The translations under genes were made by a program, and so were the position numbers. A stretch of DNA of 21,009 bases. Source: an uncultured Collinsella sp. GTDB taxonomy: Bacteria > Actinomycetota > Coriobacteriia > Coriobacteriales > Coriobacteriaceae. The notes under the pieces are model-generated. The model was given only the letters and a program-made list of their open reading frames with translations, did no database searches and had not been told where the DNA came from. Shown piece after piece: positions 14,404-21,009 of the stretch (its first letter is position 1; every line of letters begins with the position of its first letter). The DNA is taken from positions 1 to 21,009 of the forward strand of contig URVK01000004.1 of the NCBI GenBank assembly GCA_900551305.1. The letters run 5' to 3'.

Positions 14404-15765
14404 TTACAGACCGGCGATGTGATCGGCAGGCGTCGCGACAACCTGTCCGGCGCTCTTGGCGGGACGCTTCTTCTTGGTCTCGGTCGTACCCAAAAGCCTC
14501 GCCTCAAGACCGCTCACCAAGCGAGCGAGCGGCAGGGTGATGACCAGATAGAACAGGGCGGCAACCACGTACGGTGTAATGGAGCCCGTCGTGGCCACGA
14601 TGGTACGGGCGTTCATGACGATTTCGACCACACCCACGGCGGCAAGCAGCGACGTATCCTTGTAAAGCAAGATAAACTCGCTGGTCAGCGTAGGCAAAAC
14701 ATTGCGGAACGTCTGCGGAATCATAACGTAGAGCAGCGTCTGGAAGGCATTCATGCCCAGAGAGCGAGCAGCCTCGTTTTGGCCCTTGGGGATCGATTGA
14801 ATACCGGCACGGAAGATCTCGCACAGGTACGCAGACGAGTTCATGGCCATGACGATGACGCCCAAGACATAGTCGTCCACCTTGACGCCGGCCAACGGCA
14901 GACCGAAGAACGCGATATAGATCTGCAGGAACGCCGGCGTACCGCGAATGATATTCACATAGATGCCGGCAAGACAGCGCAGGATGCGCGACTTGGAGAT
15001 GCGCATGAGCGACAAGGCAAAGCCAAAGGGGATTGCCAGCGGAAACGCCACGAGCACGATCGAGAGCGACATGAGGAAGCCCTTAAAGACGATCGGCAGG
15101 CTTTGGACCAAAATGACCGGGTTTAAGAACAGGCGCAGAAACATATTGGAGTTCCAGGCCTCGACCCACGGCTGTTCCTTAAGGTCGGCCAGGAAGTTAT
15201 CGAATGCCGTCACGCCCTTAATCTCGACGGGAGGAATCTTGGAAATCTTCTTGGTCGAACCGTCGGCGAGCGTATAGGTGCCGCTAAAGGCCTCATCGCC
15301 GCCCTCGACGGGAAACGTCACACCGTAAACCTCGACACGGAAAAAACCGCCGGCAGGCGCCGTCTCGCCAAAGTCAATCTTGAGCGTCTGGCCGTCAGCC
15401 TTGCACGTGGGCTTCATGGGCGTACGATCCATGAGGTCCTCGCCCGAGAGCATCGTCAATCGCGTGTCATCGGTACCAAACGTCGTGCCGTCGACAAACG
15501 TCAAAGAAAGACCGCTCAGCTCCTCGTCGGCATCGGCCTGAACTTCCCAAGTGATGCGCGTCTCGGTGCCACCGACCACGTCGCTACCCGAACCGGTGTT
15601 GGGTCGGGCGGTGATCTTTGCGGTCTCAAGCGCCTGGGCAGTCGAGGGCACGCAGGCCCCCGCGCATACCAAGGCGAGCGCCACAGCCAGGGCGCAGGCC
15701 AGCTTTTGGAGCATCGAGGGCAGTGGATAGCTCTGGCCCGTAGCTCCTTGGTTCAATCGAGACAA
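14404..15765 (-). CDS. Amino-acid ABC transporter permease with an exported N-terminal domain
   Basis: A 453-residue membrane protein. An ordinary HisM/GlnP-type permease has about 220 residues and corresponds here to about residues 210-440, with the EAA loop NEAARSLGMNAFQTLLYVMIPQ. The extra N-terminus begins with a signal-like helix (LQKLACALAVALALVCAGA, 19-37). About 150 residues of beta-rich sequence follow (for example TRITWEVQADADEELSGLSL, GGFFRVEVYGVTFP, SGTYTLADGSTKKI), which should lie outside the membrane. This domain is not a periplasmic-binding-protein fold as far as I can tell. The TTG start at 15765 follows AGGAG at 5-nt spacing; the ATG at 15714 lacks a site. The gene lies between the binding protein and the ATPase. 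It may dock the lipoprotein or sense the cell surface; that is inference. Confidence 0.88.
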   Translation of the reverse strand: MSRLNQGATGQSYPLPSMLQKLACALAVALALVCAGACVPSTAQALETAKITARPNTGSGSDVVGGTETRITWEVQADADEELSGLSLTFVDGTTFGTDDTRLTMLSGEDLMDRTPMKPTCKADGQTLKIDFGETAPAGGFFRVEVYGVTFPVEGGDEAFSGTYTLADGSTKKISKIPPVEIKGVTAFDNFLADLKEQPWVEAWNSNMFLRLFLNPVILVQSLPIVFKGFLMSLSIVLVAFPLAIPFGFALSLMRISKSRILRCLAGIYVNIIRGTPAFLQIYIAFFGLPLAGVKVDDYVLGVIVMAMNSSAYLCEIFRAGIQSIPKGQNEAARSLGMNAFQTLLYVMIPQTFRNVLPTLTSEFILLYKDTSLLAAVGVVEIVMNARTIVATTGSITPYVVAALFYLVITLPLARLVSGLEARLLGTTETKKKRPAKSAGQVVATPADHIAGL

Positions 15766-15831
15766 GGTGGCTCCTAACGTTTAAGTTGCCGACATAACGG
15801 GGCGGGATGACGCCCATTCAAGAAGCGCAAA

Positions 15832-15859
15832 GGCCCTCTCCGCCAAAACGGAAAGGGCC
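15832..15859 (-). terminator. Leaky terminator between binding-protein and permease genes
   Basis: On the minus strand an 11-bp GC-rich hairpin (15859-15849 with 15842-15832, one mismatch) is followed by TTTGCGCTTCTT, a weak T-rich run. It sits 22 nt after the lipoprotein stop. Such partial terminators make the binding protein more abundant than the membrane parts. Confidence 0.6.
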
Positions 15860-15881
15860 CGCGCGCAATCAAGTAGCTATT

Positions 15882-16742
15882 TTACTTGATGTTGTACTTA
15901 GCCATGAGGGCGTCAACGGTACCGTCATCAGTCAGGTCCTTGATGGCCTGGTTGATGTCGTCCTTGAGCTTGGTGTTGCCTTGGTTGATGGCGATGGCGT
16001 ACTCCTCGCCGGTGCTGATCTGCTTGATGGTCTGGCAGGTGTTGAACTGCTCGGCGGTCAGCTGGCTGGCAACGGAGCGGTTGGTGACTACGGCGTCGCC
16101 CTTATCGGACTGCAGGGCGCTGAAGCACTCGGTAGCGTCCTTGTAGGGGACAATCTTGGCCTTGGGGAAGTTCTCCTGGGCAAAGGCCTCGGCGGTCGAG
16201 CCAGACTGGACGATGATGGTAGCGTCAGCGTTGTTGAGCTTCTCGCTGTAGTTGTCGGCCGTGATGTCGGTGTTATCGACCTTGGTCACGATAGCCTGAT
16301 CGTCCATGTAATAGGAATCAGAGAAAGTGACTTCCTTCTCACGCTCGGGCGTGTCGGTGATAGCCGCGATGGAAACGTCATACTTGGCGCCCGAAGCGAC
16401 GCCCGGAACCAGCGTGTCAAAGTCATTGTTGACATACTCGACATCCAGGCCCAGCTTGTCGCCGATAGCCTTGATGAGCTCAAGGTCAAAGCCCTGATAA
16501 TCGCCGTTGTCATCCTTGTACTCAAACGGAGCGTACTCGGCAGAGGTGCCGACGGTCAGTGTACCGTCCTTGACGAGCGCGTACTCCTTGGAGCCGTCGA
16601 CCTTCTCGACCTTAGCGTCGTCAGAGCTGCTGGAACCGGCATCAGAACCAGAGGTGGCGTTGGACGAGCCGCAGCCCGTCAGTGCGAGGGCGAGCGCCAT
16701 GGCGCCTGTGGCGGCAAATGCGCCAAGCTTCTTAAGCTTCAT
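15882..16742 (-). CDS. Amino-acid ABC transporter substrate-binding lipoprotein (SBP_bac_3)
   Basis: A 286-residue lipoprotein. The signal peptide ends in the lipobox LALTGC, with Cys24 as the lipidated residue. A Ser/Asp-rich linker (25-45) follows, then the family-3 solute-binding domain: LTVGTSAEYAPFEYKDDNG at the start, GFDLELIKAIGDKLGL, and DTLVPGVASGAKYDVSIAAI. It captures a polar amino acid at the outer face of the membrane and passes it to the permease. The ATG at 16742 was chosen over the upstream one at 16808 because AAGGAG lies 9 nt before it and the signal peptide starts there. First gene of the operon, behind the promoter at 16800-16828. Confidence 0.95.
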   Translation of the reverse strand: MKLKKLGAFAATGAMALALALTGCGSSNATSGSDAGSSSSDDAKVEKVDGSKEYALVKDGTLTVGTSAEYAPFEYKDDNGDYQGFDLELIKAIGDKLGLDVEYVNNDFDTLVPGVASGAKYDVSIAAITDTPEREKEVTFSDSYYMDDQAIVTKVDNTDITADNYSEKLNNADATIIVQSGSTAEAFAQENFPKAKIVPYKDATECFSALQSDKGDAVVTNRSVASQLTAEQFNTCQTIKQISTGEEYAIAINQGNTKLKDDINQAIKDLTDDGTVDALMAKYNIK

Positions 16743-16760
16743 AATCAGTCTCCTTCCGGT

Positions 16761-16782
16761 GACCTCGTTTGATTCAGAGGTC
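16761..16782 (-). promoter_or_regulatory. Leader hairpin just upstream of the binding-protein ribosome binding site
   Basis: GACCTC (16761-16766) and GAGGTC (16777-16782) are exact inverted repeats around a 10-nt loop. They lie 4-5 nt before AAGGAG in the mRNA leader. The hairpin could stabilise the transcript or influence initiation. Confidence 0.35.
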
Positions 16783-16799
16783 TGCAAAAACTGTTGGCT

Positions 16800-16828
16800 A
16801 TTATGCACCCGGAATTACGAATCTGCAA
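16800..16828 (-). promoter_or_regulatory. Promoter of the amino-acid ABC importer operon
   Basis: On the minus strand TTGCAG (16828-16823), a 17-nt spacer and CATAAT (16805-16800) are a good sigma-70 type promoter, about 58 nt upstream of the lipoprotein ATG. Confidence 0.7.
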
Positions 16829-16889
16829 TGAGAAAACTGATTGAAACAAACCCATAACGTGAATGGAACACTCCACTTTGTAACAGTTA

Positions 16890-17756
16890 TTACTGCTGCA
16901 ATGACCTTAATAGTCTAATTTCAGCTGCATAACCTGCAAGTTCGTTCGGAGTCTCCAAAATAAACGGCAGCGAACGCAAACGGCCATTCGATACAATATT
17001 CTGCATAACCTGCATACCGCCACCAAATTCCTCGCTGCCAAGGTATCCTTTGCCGATGCACTCGTGACGATCTTTATGGGCGCCACAAGGGTTCTTCGAA
17101 TCGTTGATGTGTACGGCATGCAAGCGATCGATACCCACCACGCGGTCGAACTCGTCGAGTACGTCGTCCAGATCATGGATGATGTCGTAGCCGGCATCGC
17201 TCACATGGCAGGTGTCCAAACAAACGCCCAGCTTATCGGACAGCTCTGGGCGCTTGGCGGCAACGCCCTCGATAATGCACGCCAGTTCTTCAAAGCTACA
17301 GCCCACCTCGGTGCCCTTTCCTGCCATGGTCTCGAGTAATACCGTCGTCTGCTGCCCCTCAAACATCACCTGGCACAGCGTGTCGACAATCATCTGAATG
17401 CCGACGTCGGAGCCCTGTCCCACATGCGCACCGGGATGGAAGTTGTAGTAGTTGCCGGGCAGTGTTTCCAGACGCTGCAAGTCCTCGGCCATTGCCTCCA
17501 AGGCAAACTCGCGCGCCCGCTCCTTAGCGGAGCAGGGGTTATAGGTATACGGGGCATGCGCCACCAGCGGTCCAAAGTCGTTTTGCGCCATAAGCTCGCG
17601 CAGAGCCGCCACGTCATCCATGTCAAGGTCTTTTGCCTTGCCACCGCGCGGGTTGCGCGTAAAGAATGCAAAGGTATTGGCGCCAATGGACAACGCCGTC
17701 TCCCCCATTGCCCGATAGCCCTTCGTCGTCGAAAGATGACACCCGATCGTCAGCAT
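16890..17756 (-). CDS. nfo: Endonuclease IV (AP endonuclease)
   Basis: A 288-residue zinc-dependent base-excision-repair enzyme that cuts DNA 5' to abasic sites. All nine metal-ligand positions of the family can be placed: His67 (VAHAPY), His107 (NFHPGAHVG), Glu142 (LLETMAGKG), Asp181 and His184 (CLDTCH), His216 (VHINDSKN), Asp229 and His231 (KDRHECIG) and Glu268 (ILETP). Length matches the family (about 280). The ATG at 17756 follows a GGGAGAG site. It is the last gene of an apparent leftward operon after the MocA-type oxidoreductase. Its leader contains the 76-nt structured element at 17775-17850, which ends 4 nt before the Shine-Dalgarno sequence. Confidence 0.95.
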   Translation of the reverse strand: MLTIGCHLSTTKGYRAMGETALSIGANTFAFFTRNPRGGKAKDLDMDDVAALRELMAQNDFGPLVAHAPYTYNPCSAKERAREFALEAMAEDLQRLETLPGNYYNFHPGAHVGQGSDVGIQMIVDTLCQVMFEGQQTTVLLETMAGKGTEVGCSFEELACIIEGVAAKRPELSDKLGVCLDTCHVSDAGYDIIHDLDDVLDEFDRVVGIDRLHAVHINDSKNPCGAHKDRHECIGKGYLGSEEFGGGMQVMQNIVSNGRLRSLPFILETPNELAGYAAEIRLLRSLQQ

Positions 17757-17774
17757 CTCCAGCTCTCCCTTATC

Positions 17775-17850
17775 AGTTGCGGTGAAATACGGTCTATTGG
17801 TGCCCTATTTTGGCGCAAACAGACCGTATTCCACCGCAAGTTATAAAAGG
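17775..17850 (-). repeat. 76-nt structured intercistronic element, copy 1 (before nfo)
   Basis: Long stem: 17777-17795 pairs with 17821-17839 with a single mismatch, which becomes a G-U pair when read on the minus strand. An inner GTGCC/GGCGC mini-stem lies in the loop. A conserved TATAAAAGG forms the right edge. It shares 58 of 76 positions with the copy at 18941-19016, and four adjacent stem pairs differ in both partners. It lies directly upstream of the nfo ribosome binding site. Confidence 0.8.
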
Positions 17851-17906
17851 GGCATCAGGGACAAAGGCCTCCAGGCATTCCAAGCGCTGGTGCCATGCCC
17901 CACGCC

Positions 17907-18926
17907 CTAAAGTTTCAAACGAATCGCATCGATGATGCGTGCGCAGCGCTGTGTGGCGGCTAGGGACATGATGGGGCTTTCGAGTTTCCCCGCCCAGATG
18001 AGCTGGGTCGCATGCTGGATTTCGCCGTAGAAATCATCGATCTCAAACGGGGCATTTATTTCTAGCGTTCGACCGTCGGAATACTTCACATGGGCGAGCT
18101 CGGGGCGATGGAGACGCTCGATTTCCAACGAGCCCCGCTCACAGGCAATCGTTAAGCGGCTTTCATATGTTGCTTTGCCGTCGCACGCCATATGAATGGG
18201 TATACCGCCGACGCTCATATGGATCTCGTCGGCCCAATCGACGCGGCCGCCCGATACGTCACGCCAGCGAACTTCACGGGACGAAACCTCGCACGCGCCC
18301 GCGAGCAAATCCTCAAACCAACCGACCGCATAACAGCCCATGTCATATAGACAGCCGCCCTGCAACGGATCAAGCAGATAGCCCGAAGGAGGCTCGCCGT
18401 AATCGAGCTTTTGCACGCTTTCAATCGAGACAATACGGCCAAGCTCACCCGACGCAAGCAAGTCCTTCACGCGAGTGCGCATCGGGCAAAACCGATTCTT
18501 CATCGCCTCCATAAACAGCACGCCGCGCTCACGAGAGGTGGAGGCAATCGAGAGAGCCTCTTCCTCACTCAAAACGGCCGGCTTTTCGCACAGCACGGCC
18601 TTTCCGGCGCGCAGCGCGCGACAGGCCCAACGCGTATGCATGCCATGCGGAAGAGCCAAGTAGATTGCGTCGACATCGGGGTCGGCAATCAGCGCGTCAT
18701 AAGCCGCATTGCCGTTATCGTCGACCGAGACATGGCCATGCGCAGCATCGATCGAAAACACTCGGCAAAATTCCTCGACATGTGCAGGAGTGCGGCCGGC
18801 CGCAGCCACCAGCCGTGCCCCGTCGACCTTCTTGAGCGACGATGCAAATCGATGAGAAATGTGCCCGGCGCCCAAAATGCCCCAACGAACCTCACGCGAA
18901 TCATTACGTAAACCTCGGTCACCCAC
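17907..18926 (-). CDS. Gfo/Idh/MocA family NAD(P)-dependent oxidoreductase
   Basis: A 339-residue cytosolic dehydrogenase. It has an N-terminal Rossmann fold with VRWGILGAGHISHRF (13-27), the DAIYLALPHGMH strand (86-97) and the family motif CEKP with Lys115. A C-terminal alpha/beta domain follows (ESVQKLDYGEPPSGYLLDPL and CLYDMGCYAVG). It resembles the dihydrodiol dehydrogenase/glucose-fructose-oxidoreductase-like branch; the substrate, probably a sugar or cyclitol derivative, cannot be told. The GTG at 18926 was chosen because GGGAG lies about 6 nt before it. It sits between the aldo/keto reductase and nfo on the same strand. Each junction carries a copy of the 76-nt structured element. Confidence 0.9.
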   Translation of the reverse strand: MGDRGLRNDSREVRWGILGAGHISHRFASSLKKVDGARLVAAAGRTPAHVEEFCRVFSIDAAHGHVSVDDNGNAAYDALIADPDVDAIYLALPHGMHTRWACRALRAGKAVLCEKPAVLSEEEALSIASTSRERGVLFMEAMKNRFCPMRTRVKDLLASGELGRIVSIESVQKLDYGEPPSGYLLDPLQGGCLYDMGCYAVGWFEDLLAGACEVSSREVRWRDVSGGRVDWADEIHMSVGGIPIHMACDGKATYESRLTIACERGSLEIERLHRPELAHVKYSDGRTLEINAPFEIDDFYGEIQHATQLIWAGKLESPIMSLAATQRCARIIDAIRLKL

Positions 18927-18940
18927 GATAGTCTCCCATT

Positions 18941-19016
18941 AGTTGCGGCGAAATAGTTCCTGCTGTTGCCCTATTCTGCCGTAAACAGGAACTATTCCAT
19001 CACAAGATATAAAAGG
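18941..19016 (-). repeat. 76-nt structured intercistronic element, copy 2 (before the MocA-type gene)
   Basis: Stem 18943-18962 with 18986-19005: the inner 11 pairs are perfect, and the outer part has G-U and mismatch pairs. Same length and edges as copy 1. It begins 1 nt after the aldo/keto reductase stop codon and ends 3 nt before GGGAG of the next gene. No T-run follows on the minus strand, so it is not a standard terminator. Confidence 0.8.
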
Positions 19017-19017
19017 A

Positions 19018-20208
19018 TCATGAGGAGCGCGTTGTGCGGAAGGCTTTAAGCACAGCCGTTACGGGGCCAGGCTGGAAACGTCGGCGCACGTCATCGAGAC
19101 GCTCGGGAATATCGATGTGCTGCGGGCAGTGACGTGCGCATTTACCGCACTTGACGCAATTGCTCACCAGCTTGGGCTCGCTCGTGCGCACCGCGCTCGC
19201 CGTAAAGTATTGAGACAGCCCCGTAAACCAGCTGTGCGCGTAGCTCGCGTTGTAAGCGGCAAAGCAGCCGGGAATGTTAATACCCTTGGGACATGGCATG
19301 CAGTAGCCGCATCCCGTGCAGGGCACACGGTTCGATTTCTCAAACTCCATCAACACGCGCGCAATCGTGTCGAGCTGGTTGGCCGTCATCGAATTCGGCA
19401 ACGCGAGGTCTGCCAGTGACGAATTCTCGTCCACTTGCGCGGTATCGGTCATACCAGAAAGCAACATGGTCACCTGGGGATGATTCCACACCCACGAGAG
19501 CCCCCAAGCGGCAGGCGTATGCAAATGCCGATCGCATGCACCATCGAGAACAGCGCGCGCCCGCGGAGGCAATTTGCCTGCCAAGCGTCCGCCCAAAAGC
19601 GGCTCCATCACAAACACCGCGAGACCTCGCTCGGCGGCGGCCATGAGCCCCGCCGTTCCCGCCTGATATCGCTCTCCAGCGTAGTTGTACTGGATCTGGC
19701 AAAAGTCCCACACATACGCATCGAGCATCGTGAGGAAGTCCGCCGCACTGCCGTGGTACGAAAAACCGATCTGGCGAATGCGCCCCGAAGCCTTTTGGCG
19801 CGCAATCCAGTCCTCGATGCCCAACGCCACCACACGTTCCCACTGGGCGGGCGAGGTAATGTTGTGCATGAGGTAATAGTCGATATGGTCGGTCCGCAGG
19901 CGGCGCAATTGCTCATCGAAGAACCGGTCGAAATCCTCCGCACACTTGCACGAAGCATGCGGCAACTTGGTCGCCAGCAACACCCGGTCACGCAGCCCCA
20001 ATCGTTCAAGCGAAGCGCCCATGCACGCCTCGTTGCCGGGATAGAGATAGGCCGTGTCCAGGTAGTTAATCCCCTGCTCCACCGCACGGGAGATGATAGC
20101 GTCGGCGGTCTTCGCATCGGGGTGTCCCGGCGCACCGGGAAACCTCATGCAGCCCAGACCCAGAGCGGATATTCGGTTACCACTTTTGGGGTCAACACGG
20201 TATTGCAC
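19018..20208 (-). CDS. Aldo/keto reductase with two [4Fe-4S] ferredoxin motifs
   Basis: A 396-residue protein. The N-terminal AKR barrel keeps the catalytic tetrad: Asp51 and Tyr54 (LDTAYLYPG), Lys81 (ATKLP) and His115 (LMHN). The C-terminus carries two cysteine clusters, CTGCGYCMPCP (297-307) and CVKCGKCARHCP (351-362), as in ferredoxin-like domains. This places it in the Fe-S aldo/keto reductase group common in anaerobes, which probably takes electrons from ferredoxin or flavodoxin as well as NAD(P)H. The substrate is unknown. The GTG at 20208 was preferred: AAGGGAGG lies 6 nt upstream and the protein then begins MQYRVDPKSG, typical for the group. ATGs at 20226 and 20325 have weak or no sites. 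First gene of the leftward operon. Confidence 0.92.
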   Translation of the reverse strand: MQYRVDPKSGNRISALGLGCMRFPGAPGHPDAKTADAIISRAVEQGINYLDTAYLYPGNEACMGASLERLGLRDRVLLATKLPHASCKCAEDFDRFFDEQLRRLRTDHIDYYLMHNITSPAQWERVVALGIEDWIARQKASGRIRQIGFSYHGSAADFLTMLDAYVWDFCQIQYNYAGERYQAGTAGLMAAAERGLAVFVMEPLLGGRLAGKLPPRARAVLDGACDRHLHTPAAWGLSWVWNHPQVTMLLSGMTDTAQVDENSSLADLALPNSMTANQLDTIARVLMEFEKSNRVPCTGCGYCMPCPKGINIPGCFAAYNASYAHSWFTGLSQYFTASAVRTSEPKLVSNCVKCGKCARHCPQHIDIPERLDDVRRRFQPGPVTAVLKAFRTTRSS

Positions 20209-20371
20209 GGCCCCTCCCTTCGCCATCAGCGCCCCGGCAAGGCGAAACACAATGGTCACGCAGCCGAAACATCGTGGAATCGCAATCGAGAACGTATCGT
20301 AACGCAGCAGAAATCGAGCCGTCACGGCACCGCTTTAACATCAGCAAAAAGCCCGATGAAAGGAGCCGGGC

Positions 20372-20440
20372 ATGACCACGCGCATGTCTTTGCGGTCTGC
20401 CCTGCAGCGTAGCGTCCAGGCAAACGTTTCTTTTTTATAA
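20372..20440 (+). CDS. Possible 22-residue leader peptide
   Basis: ATG at 20372 is preceded by AAAGGAG (20359-20365) at 6-nt spacing, an optimal site, which lies in the loop of a GCCCG/CGGGC hairpin. The ORF (beginning MTTRMSLRS) ends at TAA 20438-20440. It is followed 50 nt later by a terminator-like hairpin and then by the ketopantoate-reductase-like gene. This order suggests a leader peptide or attenuator, but no run of codons for one amino acid is present. It may also be chance. Confidence 0.35.
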   Translation: MTTRMSLRSALQRSVQANVSFL

Positions 20441-20489
20441 CAGCCGCCCCGCGCACCCACCAATCACCCTGGCAGCATACAATCCATCA

Positions 20490-20515
20490 GGCGCCCCTTA
20501 CGCGGGCGCCTTTTA
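20490..20515 (+). terminator. Intrinsic terminator or attenuator upstream of the PanE-like gene
   Basis: GGCGCCC (20490-20496) and GGGCGCC (20504-20510) are perfect arms with a 7-nt loop, followed by TTTTAC. It stands only 23 nt before the start at 20534 and 8 nt before its ribosome binding site, so it may regulate that gene or end the short upstream ORF transcript. Confidence 0.6.
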
Positions 20516-20533
20516 CATGGGGAGATGATTCAC

Positions 20534-21009
20534 ATGCAGATCAACAAGGTCGCTTTTATCGGCAAGGGCGGCGTCGGCCTGCTCTACGGCAGCATGATTG
20601 CCAGGGCCCTCGGCAATGACGCCGTCGAATACGTTATGGATGACACCCGTTTTGAGCGTCACGCGGGCGATGCGCTCACTGTCAACGGCAAGCCCTGCGA
20701 TCTCACGTCCGTCCGCGCCAGCGAGGCGACGCCCGCCGATCTGGTCATCCTGACAGTCAAGACCACCGGTCTCGACCAAGCACTCAAGACTATGGAGCGC
20801 GTCGTGGGACCCAACACGCTCATCGCCTCGCTATGCAACGGCATTACGAGCGAGCAAAAGATTGCCGAACGCTTTGGCTGGGAGCATACCGTTCTTGGTA
20901 TCTGCCAGGGCATGGACGCCGTGTTCCTCAACGGCGCGCTCACCTTTACCAATGCGGGCGAGATCCGCTTTGGCGCGGCGGCCGGCACGGACCCCGCGGC
21001 CGTCGCCGC
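20534..21009 (+). CDS. Ketopantoate reductase-like protein (ApbA/PanE family), 3' part cut off by window edge
   Basis: The first 158 residues are present. The N-terminus is a Rossmann fold with VAFIGKGGVGLLYGSMIARA (6-25) carrying the GxGxxG dinucleotide loop. DLVILTVKTTGLDQALKTM and LIASLCNGITSEQKIAERFG follow, both typical of ApbA/PanE proteins, which reduce ketopantoate to pantoate with NADPH for coenzyme A synthesis. Paralogues of this family with other 2-oxo-acid substrates are common, so the substrate is not certain. The ATG at 20534 follows GGGGAG at about 10-nt spacing; an in-frame ATG at 20525 would overlap that site. A terminator-like hairpin lies just upstream. Confidence 0.88.
   Translation, partial: MQINKVAFIGKGGVGLLYGSMIARALGNDAVEYVMDDTRFERHAGDALTVNGKPCDLTSVRASEATPADLVILTVKTTGLDQALKTMERVVGPNTLIASLCNGITSEQKIAERFGWEHTVLGICQGMDAVFLNGALTFTNAGEIRFGAAAGTDPAAVA

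Larger units (their letters stand above)
20209..20533. other. Divergent intergenic region with a structured leader
   Basis: About 325 bases separate the leftward aldo/keto reductase from the rightward reductase-like gene. The left third holds nothing I can assign, though it must contain the aldo/keto reductase promoter. The right part holds a short ORF (20372-20440) with a good ribosome binding site inside a small hairpin (GCCCG 20351-20355, CGGGC 20367-20371), and a terminator-like hairpin at 20490-20510. Confidence 0.5.

Noticed and set aside
13684-15126. 480-codon open frame on the plus strand opposite the ABC importer genes
   Set aside because: Spans two well-supported minus-strand genes. 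The product is His/Arg/Asp-rich with no recognisable domain.
15807-16772. 321-codon plus-strand frame opposite the binding lipoprotein
   Set aside because: Antisense of a clear SBP_bac_3 lipoprotein. Composition is Leu/Val/Gly-rich and unstructured.
1-21009. CRISPR array, tRNA or rRNA genes
   Set aside because: No regularly spaced direct repeats, cloverleaf-like sequences or conserved rRNA stretches were recognised by eye on either strand.

Overview
The window looks like chromosomal DNA of a high-GC anaerobe of the Coriobacteriia, most probably a Collinsella-like gut actinobacterium. This is inferred from GC-rich codon usage, strong Shine-Dalgarno sites with some GTG/TTG starts, a DUF3793-flavodoxin pair, and a Y-family polymerase/YolD-like pair. 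It rests on pattern recognition only; no search was run. No rRNA, tRNA or CRISPR array was seen.

Layout. 1-571 (-): 5' part of deoC, with an operator-like palindrome upstream. 572-1329: non-coding. 1330-4198 (+): a compact three-gene operon of an unknown protein, a ClpP-like serine protease and a soluble VirD4/TraG-like ATPase; no relaxase or other transfer gene is nearby. 4340-6070 (-): pgi, with an unusual 12-codon insertion inside a conserved glycine-rich motif. 6270-6845 (-): a stand-alone Fe-ADH-like N-terminal domain flanked by short AAAAGGGACAG repeats. 7019-8973 (+): an SOS-box-controlled Y-family polymerase, frameshifted at a C7 run, with its YolD-like partner. 8970-11522 (-): a large secreted beta-propeller surface protein split by one in-frame TGA.

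11794-12177 (-): a membrane-anchored HMA metal-binding protein behind a CsoR-type operator. 12351-13521 (+): a DUF3793 protein and a short-chain flavodoxin, ending at a strong bidirectional terminator. 13639-16742 (-): a complete polar amino-acid ABC importer (lipoprotein, permease with an extra exported N-terminal domain, ATPase). 16890-20208 (-): an apparent operon of a ferredoxin-like aldo/keto reductase, a Gfo/Idh/MocA oxidoreductase and endonuclease IV. 20534-21009 (+): 5' part of a ketopantoate-reductase-like gene behind a leader with a small ORF and a terminator-like hairpin.

The two most unusual signals are (a) the isolated protease/VirD4-like ATPase operon and (b) a pair of 76-nt intercistronic elements at 17775-17850 and 18941-19016. 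These two have identical length, end 3-4 nt from the Shine-Dalgarno sequence of the following gene, and differ by four consecutive compensatory base-pair changes in the stem. Three genes carry lesions or insertions (polymerase frameshift, surface-protein TGA, Pgi insertion) that could be real variation or sequence error.
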